Assembly: GCF_020709055.1 (NCBI RefSeq)
Contig: NZ_JAJFCK010000001.1
Coordinates: forward strand, 124,001 to 188,000
Length of the DNA stretch: 64,000 nt
From: Ruminococcus callidus
Lineage (GTDB): Bacteria; Bacillota; Clostridia; Oscillospirales; Ruminococcaceae
Direction of reading: 5' to 3'
In this document: in pieces, positions 44,298 to 52,281 of the stretch
How the letters are laid out: each line of letters starts with the position of its first letter
How positions within the stretch are numbered: position 1 is the first letter of the stretch
Translations under genes and position numbers: made by a program
The notes under the pieces: model-generated
What the model saw: the letters and a program-made list of their open reading frames with translations, nothing else
Databases searched by the model: none
Told to the model about the DNA's origin: nothing

Positions 44298-44603
44298 TTA
44301 ATCGGCGTGAGTGCCGGCTGTGTTTTTCTCTGTTTCTGACTGCGATGCGAAATCGTTTCGCAAGTCCTCGTACATCCGGCGATAGATTTTCAGCAGCTCC
44401 TGATTGGTCTTTTCTCTGCTTTTTACCAGTTTTCCAACCGCAGCTGCCTTTGCCTGTCCTGCAATATCCCCCGGTATAGAACCGGACGGGATTTTTTCCA
44501 AATTGCCAAGCGCCTGCATCAGGTATGCCTGATCTTTCTGCATTTCCTCCAGCAAGCGAAGCAGTACTTCCAGTTTCTCTTCGTAATTCTGACGATTATT
44601 CAT
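44298..44603 (-). CDS. Hypothetical coiled-coil protein (101 aa)
   Basis: ATG at 44603 (MNNRQNYEEKLEVLLRLLEEMQ) follows AAAAGGAG. The sequence is charged and helical throughout, probably a coiled coil. It overlaps the end of the VTT membrane gene by eight bases and is 22 bases before the AAA ATPase, so it may be a partner or adaptor of that ATPase. Confidence 0.7.
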   Translation of the reverse strand: MNNRQNYEEKLEVLLRLLEEMQKDQAYLMQALGNLEKIPSGSIPGDIAGQAKAAAVGKLVKSREKTNQELLKIYRRMYEDLRNDFASQSETEKNTAGTHAD

Positions 44604-45321
44604 ATTTTTTCTCCTTTTCCGCCCGACGCTTAGCACGGGCATCGATTTTTTTCTTGACGACAAAGCCGGCTGCACAGAGCACAATCATAGCTGCCAGAAA
44701 AATCAGCGCCATTTTATAATTGCCGTCCCAGAGATTTTTCCCTGCAAAAATGGTCAGTGCCGTCGCCGGTGCTCTCCCCAGCGTGGTCAGCAGAAAGAGA
44801 TGCAGCGGTTTGATCTTGGAATCGAATGACACCAGATAGGTCAGTGCATCCTTCGGCAGCCCCGGCAGCAAAAACACCAGAAATACGATCAATTCCAAAC
44901 GCTTGCCGTTTTTCAAAAAATCGAACTTCTGAAAATGCTTTTCTGATACGAAACGATCCACCAGCGGTTTTCCGACCCACTGCACCAGATAGTACACCAG
45001 TACAGTTCCCAGAAAGAACCCCGCCAGACAAAGTGCCAGCGCACCCCACTCACCGAACAGCACGCCGCCGATGATGGGAACCGGCCCGCCCGGAATGACT
45101 GCAATTACCACCTGTATCACCTGCAGCAGCACAAACAGAAGCGGTGCAAAGATTCCAAACGACTCCATCTTCTGCACGATCAGCTGCTGTCCCGCTTCGC
45201 TGGAGAGCAGACGGATCAGCGGAATCATTGCCACAGAAACCGCAACGCAGATCAGCACCACTGCGATTGCCATCCAAATAGACTTCTTCGAAAATTTCCA
45301 AGAACGCTTTTTCTTCTTCAC
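44596..45321 (-). CDS. TVP38/TMEM64-family (VTT domain) membrane protein
   Basis: This protein of about 241 residues has roughly five to six membrane helices and the VTT signature region: PGGPVPIIGGVLFGEWGAL, GLPKDALTYLVSF and LGRAPATALTIFAG. GTG at 45321 lies five bases after AGGTGATCT; an upstream GTG overlaps that site. Family members act in lipid scrambling or membrane homeostasis. It heads the operon with the coiled-coil and AAA genes. Confidence 0.88.
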   Translation of the reverse strand: MKKKKRSWKFSKKSIWMAIAVVLICVAVSVAMIPLIRLLSSEAGQQLIVQKMESFGIFAPLLFVLLQVIQVVIAVIPGGPVPIIGGVLFGEWGALALCLAGFFLGTVLVYYLVQWVGKPLVDRFVSEKHFQKFDFLKNGKRLELIVFLVFLLPGLPKDALTYLVSFDSKIKPLHLFLLTTLGRAPATALTIFAGKNLWDGNYKMALIFLAAMIVLCAAGFVVKKKIDARAKRRAEKEKKYE

Positions 45322-45472
45322 AGAGATCACCTCAATTTACTTCCTGTCCCAAGAACGAATTCCTCGGTTTTGTCTTTTGTAATTTCCCAGATCCCTTTCT
45401 AACAGTATACCCCTATTTATCCAAAATTGCAAGTCTTTTTTTCGCTGATTTATGACATTTTTACAAAAGCCC

Positions 45473-45501
45473 TTGACATAGCCGTCAAAAACGTGTATAA
45501 T
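45473..45501 (+). promoter_or_regulatory. Sigma-A promoter of the lipoprotein gene
   Basis: TTGACA (45473-45478), a 17-base spacer and TATAAT (45496-45501), about 36 bases before the start codon. Confidence 0.85.
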
Positions 45502-45537
45502 AAAAAATGCAAATCTTTATAGAAAGGATTTTGGTTT

Positions 45538-46464
45538 ATGAAATCTTTACATTCGAGAATGATTGCCTGCCTGCTGATCTGTGCGGTTGGGGTAACGTGC
45601 GGCGCATGCGGCAACAGCACCAAAAAAGAAGAATCTTCACTGACACCAGAAGAGGCTTCCTCCCTGTATTCGGATATGAAGCAGGATATGAAGTTCACCA
45701 TTCTGGATAATTCTACAGGCAGCGCAATGAGCGCAACAGATGCAACGGAAAGCGGCGATGCTTCCAGCAACGGCGGTCAGACTGCTACTTCCTATGTGGT
45801 TGTGACAGATGCTGCTGGCGAGCCGGTAACTGATGCAAACGGGGAAACAGTGACGGAAGCCGTCGTTGTCGAGAGCGGCAGCAATGGCGGAAACAGCAGC
45901 AGCGGCAATACCAGCAATGGCGGAAATTCCGGCAATGCGTCCAACAGCGGCAACAGCAATGGCAGCGATGGAAACAGCAGCAACGGCGGAAATTCCAGCA
46001 CAAATGGCGGCAGCAGCTACACACCGAGCATGAAGACGTTCCAGGGCTACTGGATGGACATGTCTCTGGGTGAGGACTATGTATTCAACGGGGATTTCAT
46101 CGACATCACCTTCCGTGTCAAGGACGATGCCCCAGACGGCAACTATGAGGTTTCCGGAGGCAGTTGTGACTTTGCAAACTATGCAGCAAAGAGCGTAAAG
46201 GCAGACTTCATTCCGGCATGTATCACCGTAGGCGATGCAACACCGGAGAGCACTGGTTCTGCACAGTCCGGCACATTCACCATCAGCGGTGACAGCGTGC
46301 AGGCAAAGCAGGGCGACGAAGTCACAGTTCGGTTCAGCATCTCGGACAACCCGGGTCTGGTTGCTCTGATTTTCCAGGCACGCTTTGACAGCAATGCACT
46401 GGAATATGTCAGCGCAGTGGTAGGCGACGATTGTTCCGATATCATCAGTCTGGAAACCAACTAA
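45538..46464 (+). CDS. Cell-surface lipoprotein with cohesin-like segments
   Basis: This 308-residue protein has a lipoprotein signal peptide ending in a CGACG region. A low-complexity Gly/Asn/Ser linker follows (about residues 115-160). The rest has two cohesin-like pieces. The first, around IDITFRVKDDAPDGNYEV to PACITVGD, resembles the second half of a cohesin. The second, TISGDSVQAKQGDEVTVRF through ISDNPGLVALIFQARFDSNALEYVS, resembles the first half. The order is therefore reversed compared with a normal cohesin. With dockerin proteins in the same window, a role in anchoring is possible. It has a strong promoter and terminator. Confidence 0.75.
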   Translation: MKSLHSRMIACLLICAVGVTCGACGNSTKKEESSLTPEEASSLYSDMKQDMKFTILDNSTGSAMSATDATESGDASSNGGQTATSYVVVTDAAGEPVTDANGETVTEAVVVESGSNGGNSSSGNTSNGGNSGNASNSGNSNGSDGNSSNGGNSSTNGGSSYTPSMKTFQGYWMDMSLGEDYVFNGDFIDITFRVKDDAPDGNYEVSGGSCDFANYAAKSVKADFIPACITVGDATPESTGSAQSGTFTISGDSVQAKQGDEVTVRFSISDNPGLVALIFQARFDSNALEYVSAVVGDDCSDIISLETN

Positions 46465-46495
46465 GCATCGCATATTTTCCCAAAAACAAAAACAG

Positions 46496-46533
46496 CGGAG
46501 CGCAGCTTTCAGAAAAAGCGGTGCTCCGTTTTT
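46496..46533 (+). terminator. Intrinsic terminator after the lipoprotein gene
   Basis: CGGAGC (46496-46501) and an inner GCTTT/AAAGC pair with GCTCCG (46523-46528), followed by a T run. Confidence 0.8.
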
Positions 46534-46553
46534 GTTATTCTACAGAACCCTGC

Positions 46554-46602
46554 AAAAAGAAGCTCCTGCCAAAACAAACACATTTCTGGCAGGAGCTTTT
46601 TC
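46554..46602. terminator. Bidirectional terminator after the DUF6465 gene
   Basis: AGCTCCTGCC (46561-46570) pairs with GGCAGGAGCT (46588-46597), with A and T runs outside the arms on both strands. Confidence 0.8.
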
Positions 46603-46617
46603 CGTTATTTTTGATTG

Positions 46618-46932
46618 TTAGAGGGAGAACTTCCCAGCATCTCCGTTGATCACATAGTAAACCATGTTTTCTTCCGGCTTTACGTATAGCTTGATATCCT
46701 TGGCAGCAGTCTTTGTCTTTCCCTGTTCCGCAGCCCATGCCACAATTGCACGATCTGTCAAAACGTCTGTGCTCCAGTCCATACCGCCATATTGCAGTGT
46801 TACGCTCACCGTTTTCCGTGTCCGTGTTTTCTTCGGAGCTGTTTCCGTTGCAGCCGCTGTTTTCTTTTCTGTTGTGGTCTTTGCCGGTGTTGCTTCTGTT
46901 GCAGCAGCCGTCGTCTTTTTCGTTCTCGGCAT
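46618..46932 (-). CDS. DUF6465 family protein
   Basis: This 104-residue protein has a Lys/Thr/Ala-rich disordered N-terminal tail (about 40 residues, histone H1-like). A compact C-terminal domain follows (VTLQYGGMDWSTDVLT, DIKLYVKPEENMVYYVINGD), matching DUF6465. The basic tail suggests nucleic-acid binding. It lies 21 bases after the HU gene, probably co-transcribed. Confidence 0.8.
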   Translation of the reverse strand: MPRTKKTTAAATEATPAKTTTEKKTAAATETAPKKTRTRKTVSVTLQYGGMDWSTDVLTDRAIVAWAAEQGKTKTAAKDIKLYVKPEENMVYYVINGDAGKFSL

Positions 46933-46953
46933 TTTTATTCCCTCCTAAAAGAC

Positions 46954-47229
46954 TTATGCGTTCACCGATTCCTTCAGATTCTTGCTTGCCTTGAATACAG
47001 GTGCCTTGGAAGCGGCTACCTGAATCGTATCTCCTGTACGGGGATTCTTGCACTCTTTTGCGCTGCGCTCCCGTACCTCGAATGTGCCAAACTTGGAAAT
47101 GGTCACCTTTTCGCCAGCAACCAATGCTTCCCGGATTGCGTCAAAAACTGCGCTTACCAAAGCTTCTGCATCCTTCTTGGTGCAATAGTTTTCCTCGTGC
47201 AGTTTTTCGATCAGATCTGTTTTTGTCAT
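46954..47229 (-). CDS. hup: HU-family DNA-binding protein
   Basis: This 91-residue protein has MTKTDLIEKLHEENYCTKKDAEALV at the start, the hinge GTFEVRERSAKECKNPRTGD and the beta-arm end KAPVFKASKNLK. It bends and compacts DNA as a dimer. GGAGG precedes the ATG, and it has its own consensus promoter. Confidence 0.95.
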   Translation of the reverse strand: MTKTDLIEKLHEENYCTKKDAEALVSAVFDAIREALVAGEKVTISKFGTFEVRERSAKECKNPRTGDTIQVAASKAPVFKASKNLKESVNA

Positions 47230-47265
47230 AAGATCGCTCCTCCAATTCGTTGAAATCTACTACGA

Positions 47266-47294
47266 ATTATATACCATTATTTTTCGTTTGTCAA
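47266..47294 (-). promoter_or_regulatory. Sigma-A promoter of the HU gene
   Basis: On the minus strand, TTGACA (47289-47294), a 17-base spacer and TATAAT (47266-47271); both boxes match consensus. Confidence 0.85.
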
Positions 47295-47365
47295 GAACTT
47301 CGCAAAAAAATGACATTTGCACGGAATTTCGAGGTTTTTTCTCTTGCTTTTTATGAAAAAGCACA

Positions 47366-47441
47366 GAAAAAATACAGGCTTTCCATCGCTTTCGGAGCGG
47401 CAGATGTGCCTTTCCAAAAGCCTTGCGGAAAACCTGTATTT
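47366..47441 (-). terminator. Long-stem terminator after clpB
   Basis: A 15-base inverted repeat (47370-47384 and 47427-47441, AAATACAGG-type arms with one mismatch) is followed on the minus strand by a T run. An inner hairpin fills the loop. It lies 60 bases after the clpB stop. Confidence 0.7.
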
Positions 47442-47500
47442 CTCATTCAGCACCTCTCTTCCTTGCGAAAGCGGATGCCTTTATTTTTCATGCCTGTCAA

Positions 47501-50104
47501 TTATTTCTTGACAAACAGCTTTGTGCCATCGTAGTCGATGCGAATAACAGTATCCGGTGCCGGATCGTTGGCAATGATCTCCCGTGCAACCAGCGTCTCC
47601 AGCTTCTGCTGGATCAGCCGTTTCAGCGGACGTGCACCATAGTTGACATCGTATCCCTCGTTGACGATATACTCCTTGGCTGCCTGCGATACTTCCAGAT
47701 CCAGCTGTTTTTCCTCCAGCCGCTTTTTCAGCTTCTGAAGCAGCAGGTCTACAATCCGGAAAATCTCTGAGCGATTCAAAGGCTTGTAGAAAACGATTTC
47801 ATCCAGACGGTTCAGGAATTCCGGACGGAACTGCTGCTTCAGCAGTGCGTCCACTTCCTTTCTCGCTGCCTCCGAGATGTTGCCGTTCTCATCCATGCCC
47901 TCCAGGATGGCAGGAGAGCCAAGGTTCGAGGTCAGGATGATAATGGTGTTTTTGAAGTCCACGGTCCTGCCCTGAGAGTCTGTGATTCTGCCGTCATCCA
48001 GCACTTGCAGCAGGATGTTGAATACATCCGGATGTGCCTTTTCCACCTCATCCAGCAGAACTACCGAGTACGGCTTCCGGCGCACAGCCTCTGTCAGCTG
48101 ACCGCCCTCCTCGTAACCAACGTATCCGGGAGGTGCTCCGATCAGACGGCTGACGCTGAACTTCTCCATATATTCACTCATATCGATTCGAACAATGTTG
48201 TTCTCATCGTCAAACAATGCCTCTGCCAGTGCCTTTGCCAGTTCGGTCTTACCAACACCGGTCGGACCAAGGAACAGGAACGAGCCAAGAGGACGGTTGG
48301 GATCCTGAATACCAGCACGGGAGCGGAGGATTGCCTCGCTGACTTTTGTCACTGCTTCGTCCTGACCGATGACACGGCGATGAAGCACATCCTCCATATG
48401 GAGCAGCTTCTCCCGCTCGCCCTCCATCAGTTTGGAAACCGGAATGCCAGTCCAGCGGCCGACGATTCGTGCGATTTCCTCTTCCGTTACTTTATCACGC
48501 AGCAGCGAGTCCTTCTCTTCCTTCTGCTTTTCTGCAATGGCTTCCTCTTCTGCCAGTTCCTTTTGCAGTGCCGGCAGTCTGCCGTATTTCAGTTCCGCAG
48601 CACGGTTCAGATCGTAATCACGCTCTGCACGCTCGATCTCTGCATTGACCTGTTCCAATTCTTCCCGCAGCTTCTGTACCTTGGAGATTGCATTTTTCTC
48701 GTTCTCCCACTTGGCTTTCATCTCGTTGAACTGATCCCGCATCTCCGAGAGTTCCTGCTGTACCTCCTGCAAATGTGCTTTGGACAGCTTGTCATCCTCT
48801 TTTTTCAGTGCGGCTTCCTCGATCTCATGCTGCATGATCTTCCGGCGAATCTCATCCAGCTCTGTGGGCATGGAATCCATCTCCGTTCGAATCATAGCAC
48901 AAGCTTCGTCCACCAAGTCGATTGCCTTATCCGGCAGGAACCGATCCGTGATATACCGGTCAGACAGCGTTGCTGCTGCAATCAGTGCCTGATCCTGAAT
49001 CTTTACGCCGTGGAATACCTCGTACCGTTCTTTCAGGCCACGCAGAATCGAAATTGTATCCTCTACGGTCGGCTCATCTACCATAACCGGCTGGAACCGA
49101 CGCTCCAAGGCAGCATCTTTCTCAATATACTGCCGGTACTCGTTCAGTGTCGTTGCACCAATGCAATGCAGTTCGCCACGTGCCAGCATCGGCTTCAGGA
49201 GGTTGCCTGCATCCATTGCGCCATCCGATTTCCCGGCACCCACAATGGTATGCAGCTCATCGATGAACAGAATGATACCGCCCTCGCTCTTCTTCACCTC
49301 GTTCAAAACCGCTTTCAGACGCTCTTCGAATTCGCCACGGTACTTTGCGCCGGCGATCAAAGCGCCCAGATCCAGCGAGAAGATCTTCCGGTCTTTCAGG
49401 TTGGCAGGGACATCGCCACGCACAATTCGCAGTGCCAAACCCTCTGCAATGGCAGTTTTACCGACACCCGGCTCACCGATCAGAACCGGATTGTTCTTGG
49501 TCTTTCTGGAGAGGATTCGAATGACATTTCGTATCTCATTATCTCTGCCGATGACCGGATCCAGTTTTCCGGCACGGGCACGCTCCACCAGATCCTGTCC
49601 GTATTTCGACAGGACATCATAGGTTTCTTCCGGATTCTCTGTGGTAACACGCTGGTTGCCACGCACTTTCATCAGTGCCTCCAAAAATGCATCCTTGGTT
49701 ACGGAAAACGGCTGAAGCACCTTGCGAACCGTCGAATTCATGGCATCGAACAAGCCCAGCATCAGATGCTCTACAGAGATGTACTCATCCTTCATCCGAG
49801 AAGCTTCCTTTTCTGCCTCCCGCAGTGCACGATCCACATCCTGTGCAATATACACCTCATCTGCTTTCCGACCGCTGCCAGTAACAGCGGGCAATGCATC
49901 AATGGCAGATTTCAGCTGAATCTGGACATTTTCCACAGCGACGCCCATTTTCTCAAACAGCTGCGGAATCAAACCGCCGTTCTGTTCCAAAAGCGCACTT
50001 AACAAATGTACCTGTTCGATCTGCTGATTCTGGTTCTCGATTGCCAGACTGTTGGCCGCCTGAATGACTTCTCTCGATTTTTGCGTCAGTTTTTCCATAT
50101 TCAT
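47501..50104 (-). CDS. clpB: ATP-dependent chaperone ClpB
   Basis: This 867-residue Hsp100 disaggregase has a Clp-N domain (residues 1-150), AAA1 with [18 protein letters not shown], a long coiled-coil middle domain (about 400-520), AAA2 with [16 protein letters not shown], and a C-terminal D2-small domain. The middle domain marks it as ClpB and not ClpC. ATG at 50104 follows GGAGG by eight bases. The gene lies 66 bases after a ribbon-helix-helix gene. No CIRCE element was recognised upstream. Confidence 0.96.
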   Translation of the reverse strand: MNMEKLTQKSREVIQAANSLAIENQNQQIEQVHLLSALLEQNGGLIPQLFEKMGVAVENVQIQLKSAIDALPAVTGSGRKADEVYIAQDVDRALREAEKEASRMKDEYISVEHLMLGLFDAMNSTVRKVLQPFSVTKDAFLEALMKVRGNQRVTTENPEETYDVLSKYGQDLVERARAGKLDPVIGRDNEIRNVIRILSRKTKNNPVLIGEPGVGKTAIAEGLALRIVRGDVPANLKDRKIFSLDLGALIAGAKYRGEFEERLKAVLNEVKKSEGGIILFIDELHTIVGAGKSDGAMDAGNLLKPMLARGELHCIGATTLNEYRQYIEKDAALERRFQPVMVDEPTVEDTISILRGLKERYEVFHGVKIQDQALIAAATLSDRYITDRFLPDKAIDLVDEACAMIRTEMDSMPTELDEIRRKIMQHEIEEAALKKEDDKLSKAHLQEVQQELSEMRDQFNEMKAKWENEKNAISKVQKLREELEQVNAEIERAERDYDLNRAAELKYGRLPALQKELAEEEAIAEKQKEEKDSLLRDKVTEEEIARIVGRWTGIPVSKLMEGEREKLLHMEDVLHRRVIGQDEAVTKVSEAILRSRAGIQDPNRPLGSFLFLGPTGVGKTELAKALAEALFDDENNIVRIDMSEYMEKFSVSRLIGAPPGYVGYEEGGQLTEAVRRKPYSVVLLDEVEKAHPDVFNILLQVLDDGRITDSQGRTVDFKNTIIILTSNLGSPAILEGMDENGNISEAARKEVDALLKQQFRPEFLNRLDEIVFYKPLNRSEIFRIVDLLLQKLKKRLEEKQLDLEVSQAAKEYIVNEGYDVNYGARPLKRLIQQKLETLVAREIIANDPAPDTVIRIDYDGTKLFVKK

Positions 50105-50170
50105 AACACATGCCTCCATTCCAAAGTCAATGGTTGATGCTCTTTTTTCTCACTTTTCGTTTTTCCCACT

Positions 50171-50833
50171 CTATGCAGAATCATGCAGCTGTTCCCGCAG
50201 CTCCGCATACCGCTGTTCCAGCGCACGTGATAATACCGTACCCGAAACATCCTGCTGTATTCCTGCAAAATATGATTGCAGCACTGCATGGAACATGCGG
50301 ATATAATTTCCTACGATCTCTCCCAGCTGCTCATCTGTTGCTGCACCGCTTCGCAGCAGCGCCATGGTCATGCAGCCCGATTCTATCTGATACAATCCCT
50401 GTGCACATGCACTGTTCGCATCGTATTTCTGTTCCAGCTTTACCCAGAACTGGAAGAACTGTGCCATTGCATCCAAAAGTGTCTGATTCTGGGTTCGGCA
50501 GGAGATTTTCAGCCGTCCCACTTCCTCCTGCTGCATGTTGCGCAGCAGCTCCACACGATAGCGGATGGTGGGCCGATATTTATACTGCACGGATCCGAGA
50601 ATCGAAAGCAGTGCATTGGAACCCTGTTCCTGTATGCGAAACGCCTCGTCCATCTGGTGCGTCAGATTGGCGAATACCCGCTGCATCTGCTGTTCCGGCG
50701 TAATACACTGTACGTGCTTCGCCAGCACCTGATTGATATAGTTGGAACGGCTGGTTCCCTTTTGCGCCGCCAGCGCATCCACCGCAGCCACAATGTCATC
50801 GCTTAAAATCAAACTGTACATACTTCGTTTCAT
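50171..50833 (-). CDS. Ribbon-helix-helix (CopG-like) protein with helical C-terminal domain
   Basis: This protein of about 220 residues opens with MKRSMYSLILSDDIVAAVDALAAQKGTSRSNYINQVL, a ribbon-helix-helix DNA-binding domain. The remaining 170 residues are helical and of unknown family. ATG at 50833 follows GAGGTGATCCGA. It sits directly upstream of clpB on the same strand with a shared promoter, so it may regulate its own transcript and clpB. Confidence 0.75.
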   Translation of the reverse strand: MKRSMYSLILSDDIVAAVDALAAQKGTSRSNYINQVLAKHVQCITPEQQMQRVFANLTHQMDEAFRIQEQGSNALLSILGSVQYKYRPTIRYRVELLRNMQQEEVGRLKISCRTQNQTLLDAMAQFFQFWVKLEQKYDANSACAQGLYQIESGCMTMALLRSGAATDEQLGEIVGNYIRMFHAVLQSYFAGIQQDVSGTVLSRALEQRYAELREQLHDSA

Positions 50834-50869
50834 TCGGATCACCTCATTTTCTTTCCGTTTCTGATTTAT

Positions 50870-50898
50870 ATTCTATCACAAGTTTCATAATTTGTCAA
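50870..50898 (-). promoter_or_regulatory. Sigma-A promoter of the RHH-clpB unit
   Basis: On the minus strand, TTGACA (50893-50898), a 17-base spacer and TAGAAT (50870-50875). Confidence 0.7.
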
Positions 50899-51047
50899 GC
50901 AAATTATATAATACGATTTCAAATTCTTGATTTGCAAAGAAAAATGCAGAGCATTCTGAAAAAAGTAATCTTAAAGCCGCAATTTCAGATCGATTCTGCA
51001 AGTTTCTGTTTTATTTTCAAATGCAAGGAGAAGTATGAGAGAGGTCC

Positions 51048-51617
51048 TTATTTGTCATAGACCTGATCTTCATAGCGATACAGAGAGAGGATGACGGTCA
51101 GCGCACGGTCAAATGTCAGGCGGAAATTCGGGTCATCTTTTCCGAAGTATGCGGCACGCTGGTAACTGATGTACTGTTTGGGAACGACAGGATAACGCTG
51201 GCGAAATACTTCGATCTCATCCATCACCTGCTCCTGAATGTGCTTTCCGCCGAGATCGGGGCGAATGCCGTGCAGCATATACGCTTCCGCCTGCTGCAGT
51301 TTCATAGTGACACGCCGTTTGTTGACGATGCCTCCGATTTTCTTTTTGATTTCCAAGAACACGGTATTATCCGGATTGGCGGGAGAAAGATAACTGCGGA
51401 GCCGAATCTTCTCCTTATAATATGGCTTGGCAAGAGATTCCCGAATGAGAAAATCATCCGGCGTATCATAATAGATGTTATAGATGCCGTATTCCTTGCC
51501 GTCCACACAAAACTGATCTGGATTCATGTACCGCTCCAACTGCGGGAGCAGGCTCTGGTACTGTGCTTCTGTGAGCAGAAATTTAATCTCTTTTCGTGCA
51601 AATGTTTGAATTGCCAT
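51048..51617 (-). CDS. VTC-domain (polyphosphate polymerase-like) protein, C-terminally truncated
   Basis: The 189 residues from ATG 51617 begin FARKEIKFLLTEAQYQSLL. They carry YNIYYDTPDDFLIRESL, KEKIRLRSY, FLEIKKKIGG and KRRVTM, all VTC-domain motifs of the substrate tunnel. The protein stops soon after RLTFDRAL. The usual last 50 or so residues, with the final MEIK-type strand, are missing. The usual neighbours (DUF4956, CotH) are also absent. It is likely a decayed or degenerate copy. Confidence 0.8.
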   Translation of the reverse strand: MAIQTFARKEIKFLLTEAQYQSLLPQLERYMNPDQFCVDGKEYGIYNIYYDTPDDFLIRESLAKPYYKEKIRLRSYLSPANPDNTVFLEIKKKIGGIVNKRRVTMKLQQAEAYMLHGIRPDLGGKHIQEQVMDEIEVFRQRYPVVPKQYISYQRAAYFGKDDPNFRLTFDRALTVILSLYRYEDQVYDK

Positions 51618-51779
51618 TGTGTTCCCTGCACACGGCTTCCGGTGCGGGTTCCTCCTTTCTTGCAACCGAAATTGCTTTTGTTGTTGTCATTATAGAATGC
51701 GATGCTTGAAATAATCTTAATGTTTTTGGTAATATCGACGATTCCGAAAAAAATCTCCGAGATTTTTTGAAAAAAGCAG

Positions 51780-51808
51780 TTGCAATTCCAAAAGACATCT
51801 TGTATAAT
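51780..51808 (+). promoter_or_regulatory. Sigma-A promoter of the YdbC-like gene
   Basis: TTGCAA (51780-51785), a 17-base spacer and TATAAT (51803-51808). Confidence 0.75.
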
Positions 51809-51849
51809 AGAAAGCGTACGCATTAGAAAACCGAAAGGAGTTTATCAAA

Positions 51850-52083
51850 ATGGCAGAACTGAAATATGAGATCGTAGAGCACATCGGCGTGATTGGCGAA
51901 AACGCACGGGGCTGGAACAAGGAACTGAACCTCATCAGTTGGAACGAACGGGAACCGAAGTATGACATTCGGGACTGGGCACCGGATCACAGCAAGATGG
52001 GAAAGGGCGTGACTTTGTCGGCAGACGAGGTGGCTTCCCTGAAGGACCTGCTGGCAGAACTGGATCTAGACTCTTTTGAATAA
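51850..52083 (+). CDS. YdbC/PC4-like ssDNA-binding protein
   Basis: This 77-residue protein has KYEIVEHIGVIGENARGWNKELNLISWN and YDIRDWAPDHSKMGKGVTL, matching the YdbC family related to the PC4 coactivator fold. It binds single-stranded nucleic acid as a dimer. The start has GAAAGGAG. Monocistronic with a terminator. Confidence 0.88.
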   Translation: MAELKYEIVEHIGVIGENARGWNKELNLISWNEREPKYDIRDWAPDHSKMGKGVTLSADEVASLKDLLAELDLDSFE

Positions 52084-52102
52084 GCGTCCGTTTCGTATTT
52101 TT

Positions 52103-52143
52103 GCGGACTTGCTGTGACACATTCTCGGCAAGTCCGCTTTTTT
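52103..52143 (+). terminator. Intrinsic terminator after the YdbC-like gene
   Basis: GCGGACTTGC (52103-52112) pairs with GCAAGTCCGC (52128-52137), followed by six T. Confidence 0.85.
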
Positions 52144-52204
52144 CGTGAAATTGCACAACAAACAGGAATAAAGACATGCACAACATACAAAACTCAAAAA
52201 ACAT

Positions 52205-52234
52205 CTTGTGATTTTCGCCAAAATGTATTATAAT
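52205..52234 (+). promoter_or_regulatory. Sigma-A promoter of the iorAB operon
   Basis: TTGTGA (52205-52210), an 18-base spacer and TATAAT (52229-52234). Confidence 0.6.
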
Positions 52235-52281
52235 AAAGAGTATGCAATTCTTTGCGAATTTGATCGAAAGAAGGGAATTTG

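Noticed and set aside
45880..46020. Short near-repeats that might suggest a CRISPR-like or minisatellite array
   Set aside because: They are in-frame GGC/AAC/AGC codon runs coding a flexible linker; there are no constant repeat and unique spacer units.
45637..46473. Minus-strand frames rich in Ala/Ile/Cys opposite the lipoprotein gene
   Set aside because: They arise from the reverse complement of the Gly/Asn/Ser linker codons; the lipoprotein on the plus strand has a signal peptide, promoter and terminator.
48005..50002. 665-codon plus-strand open frame opposite clpB
   Set aside because: Antisense shadow of a high-confidence chaperone gene; composition (Gln, His, Cys, Leu-rich) is typical of reverse-frame artefacts.
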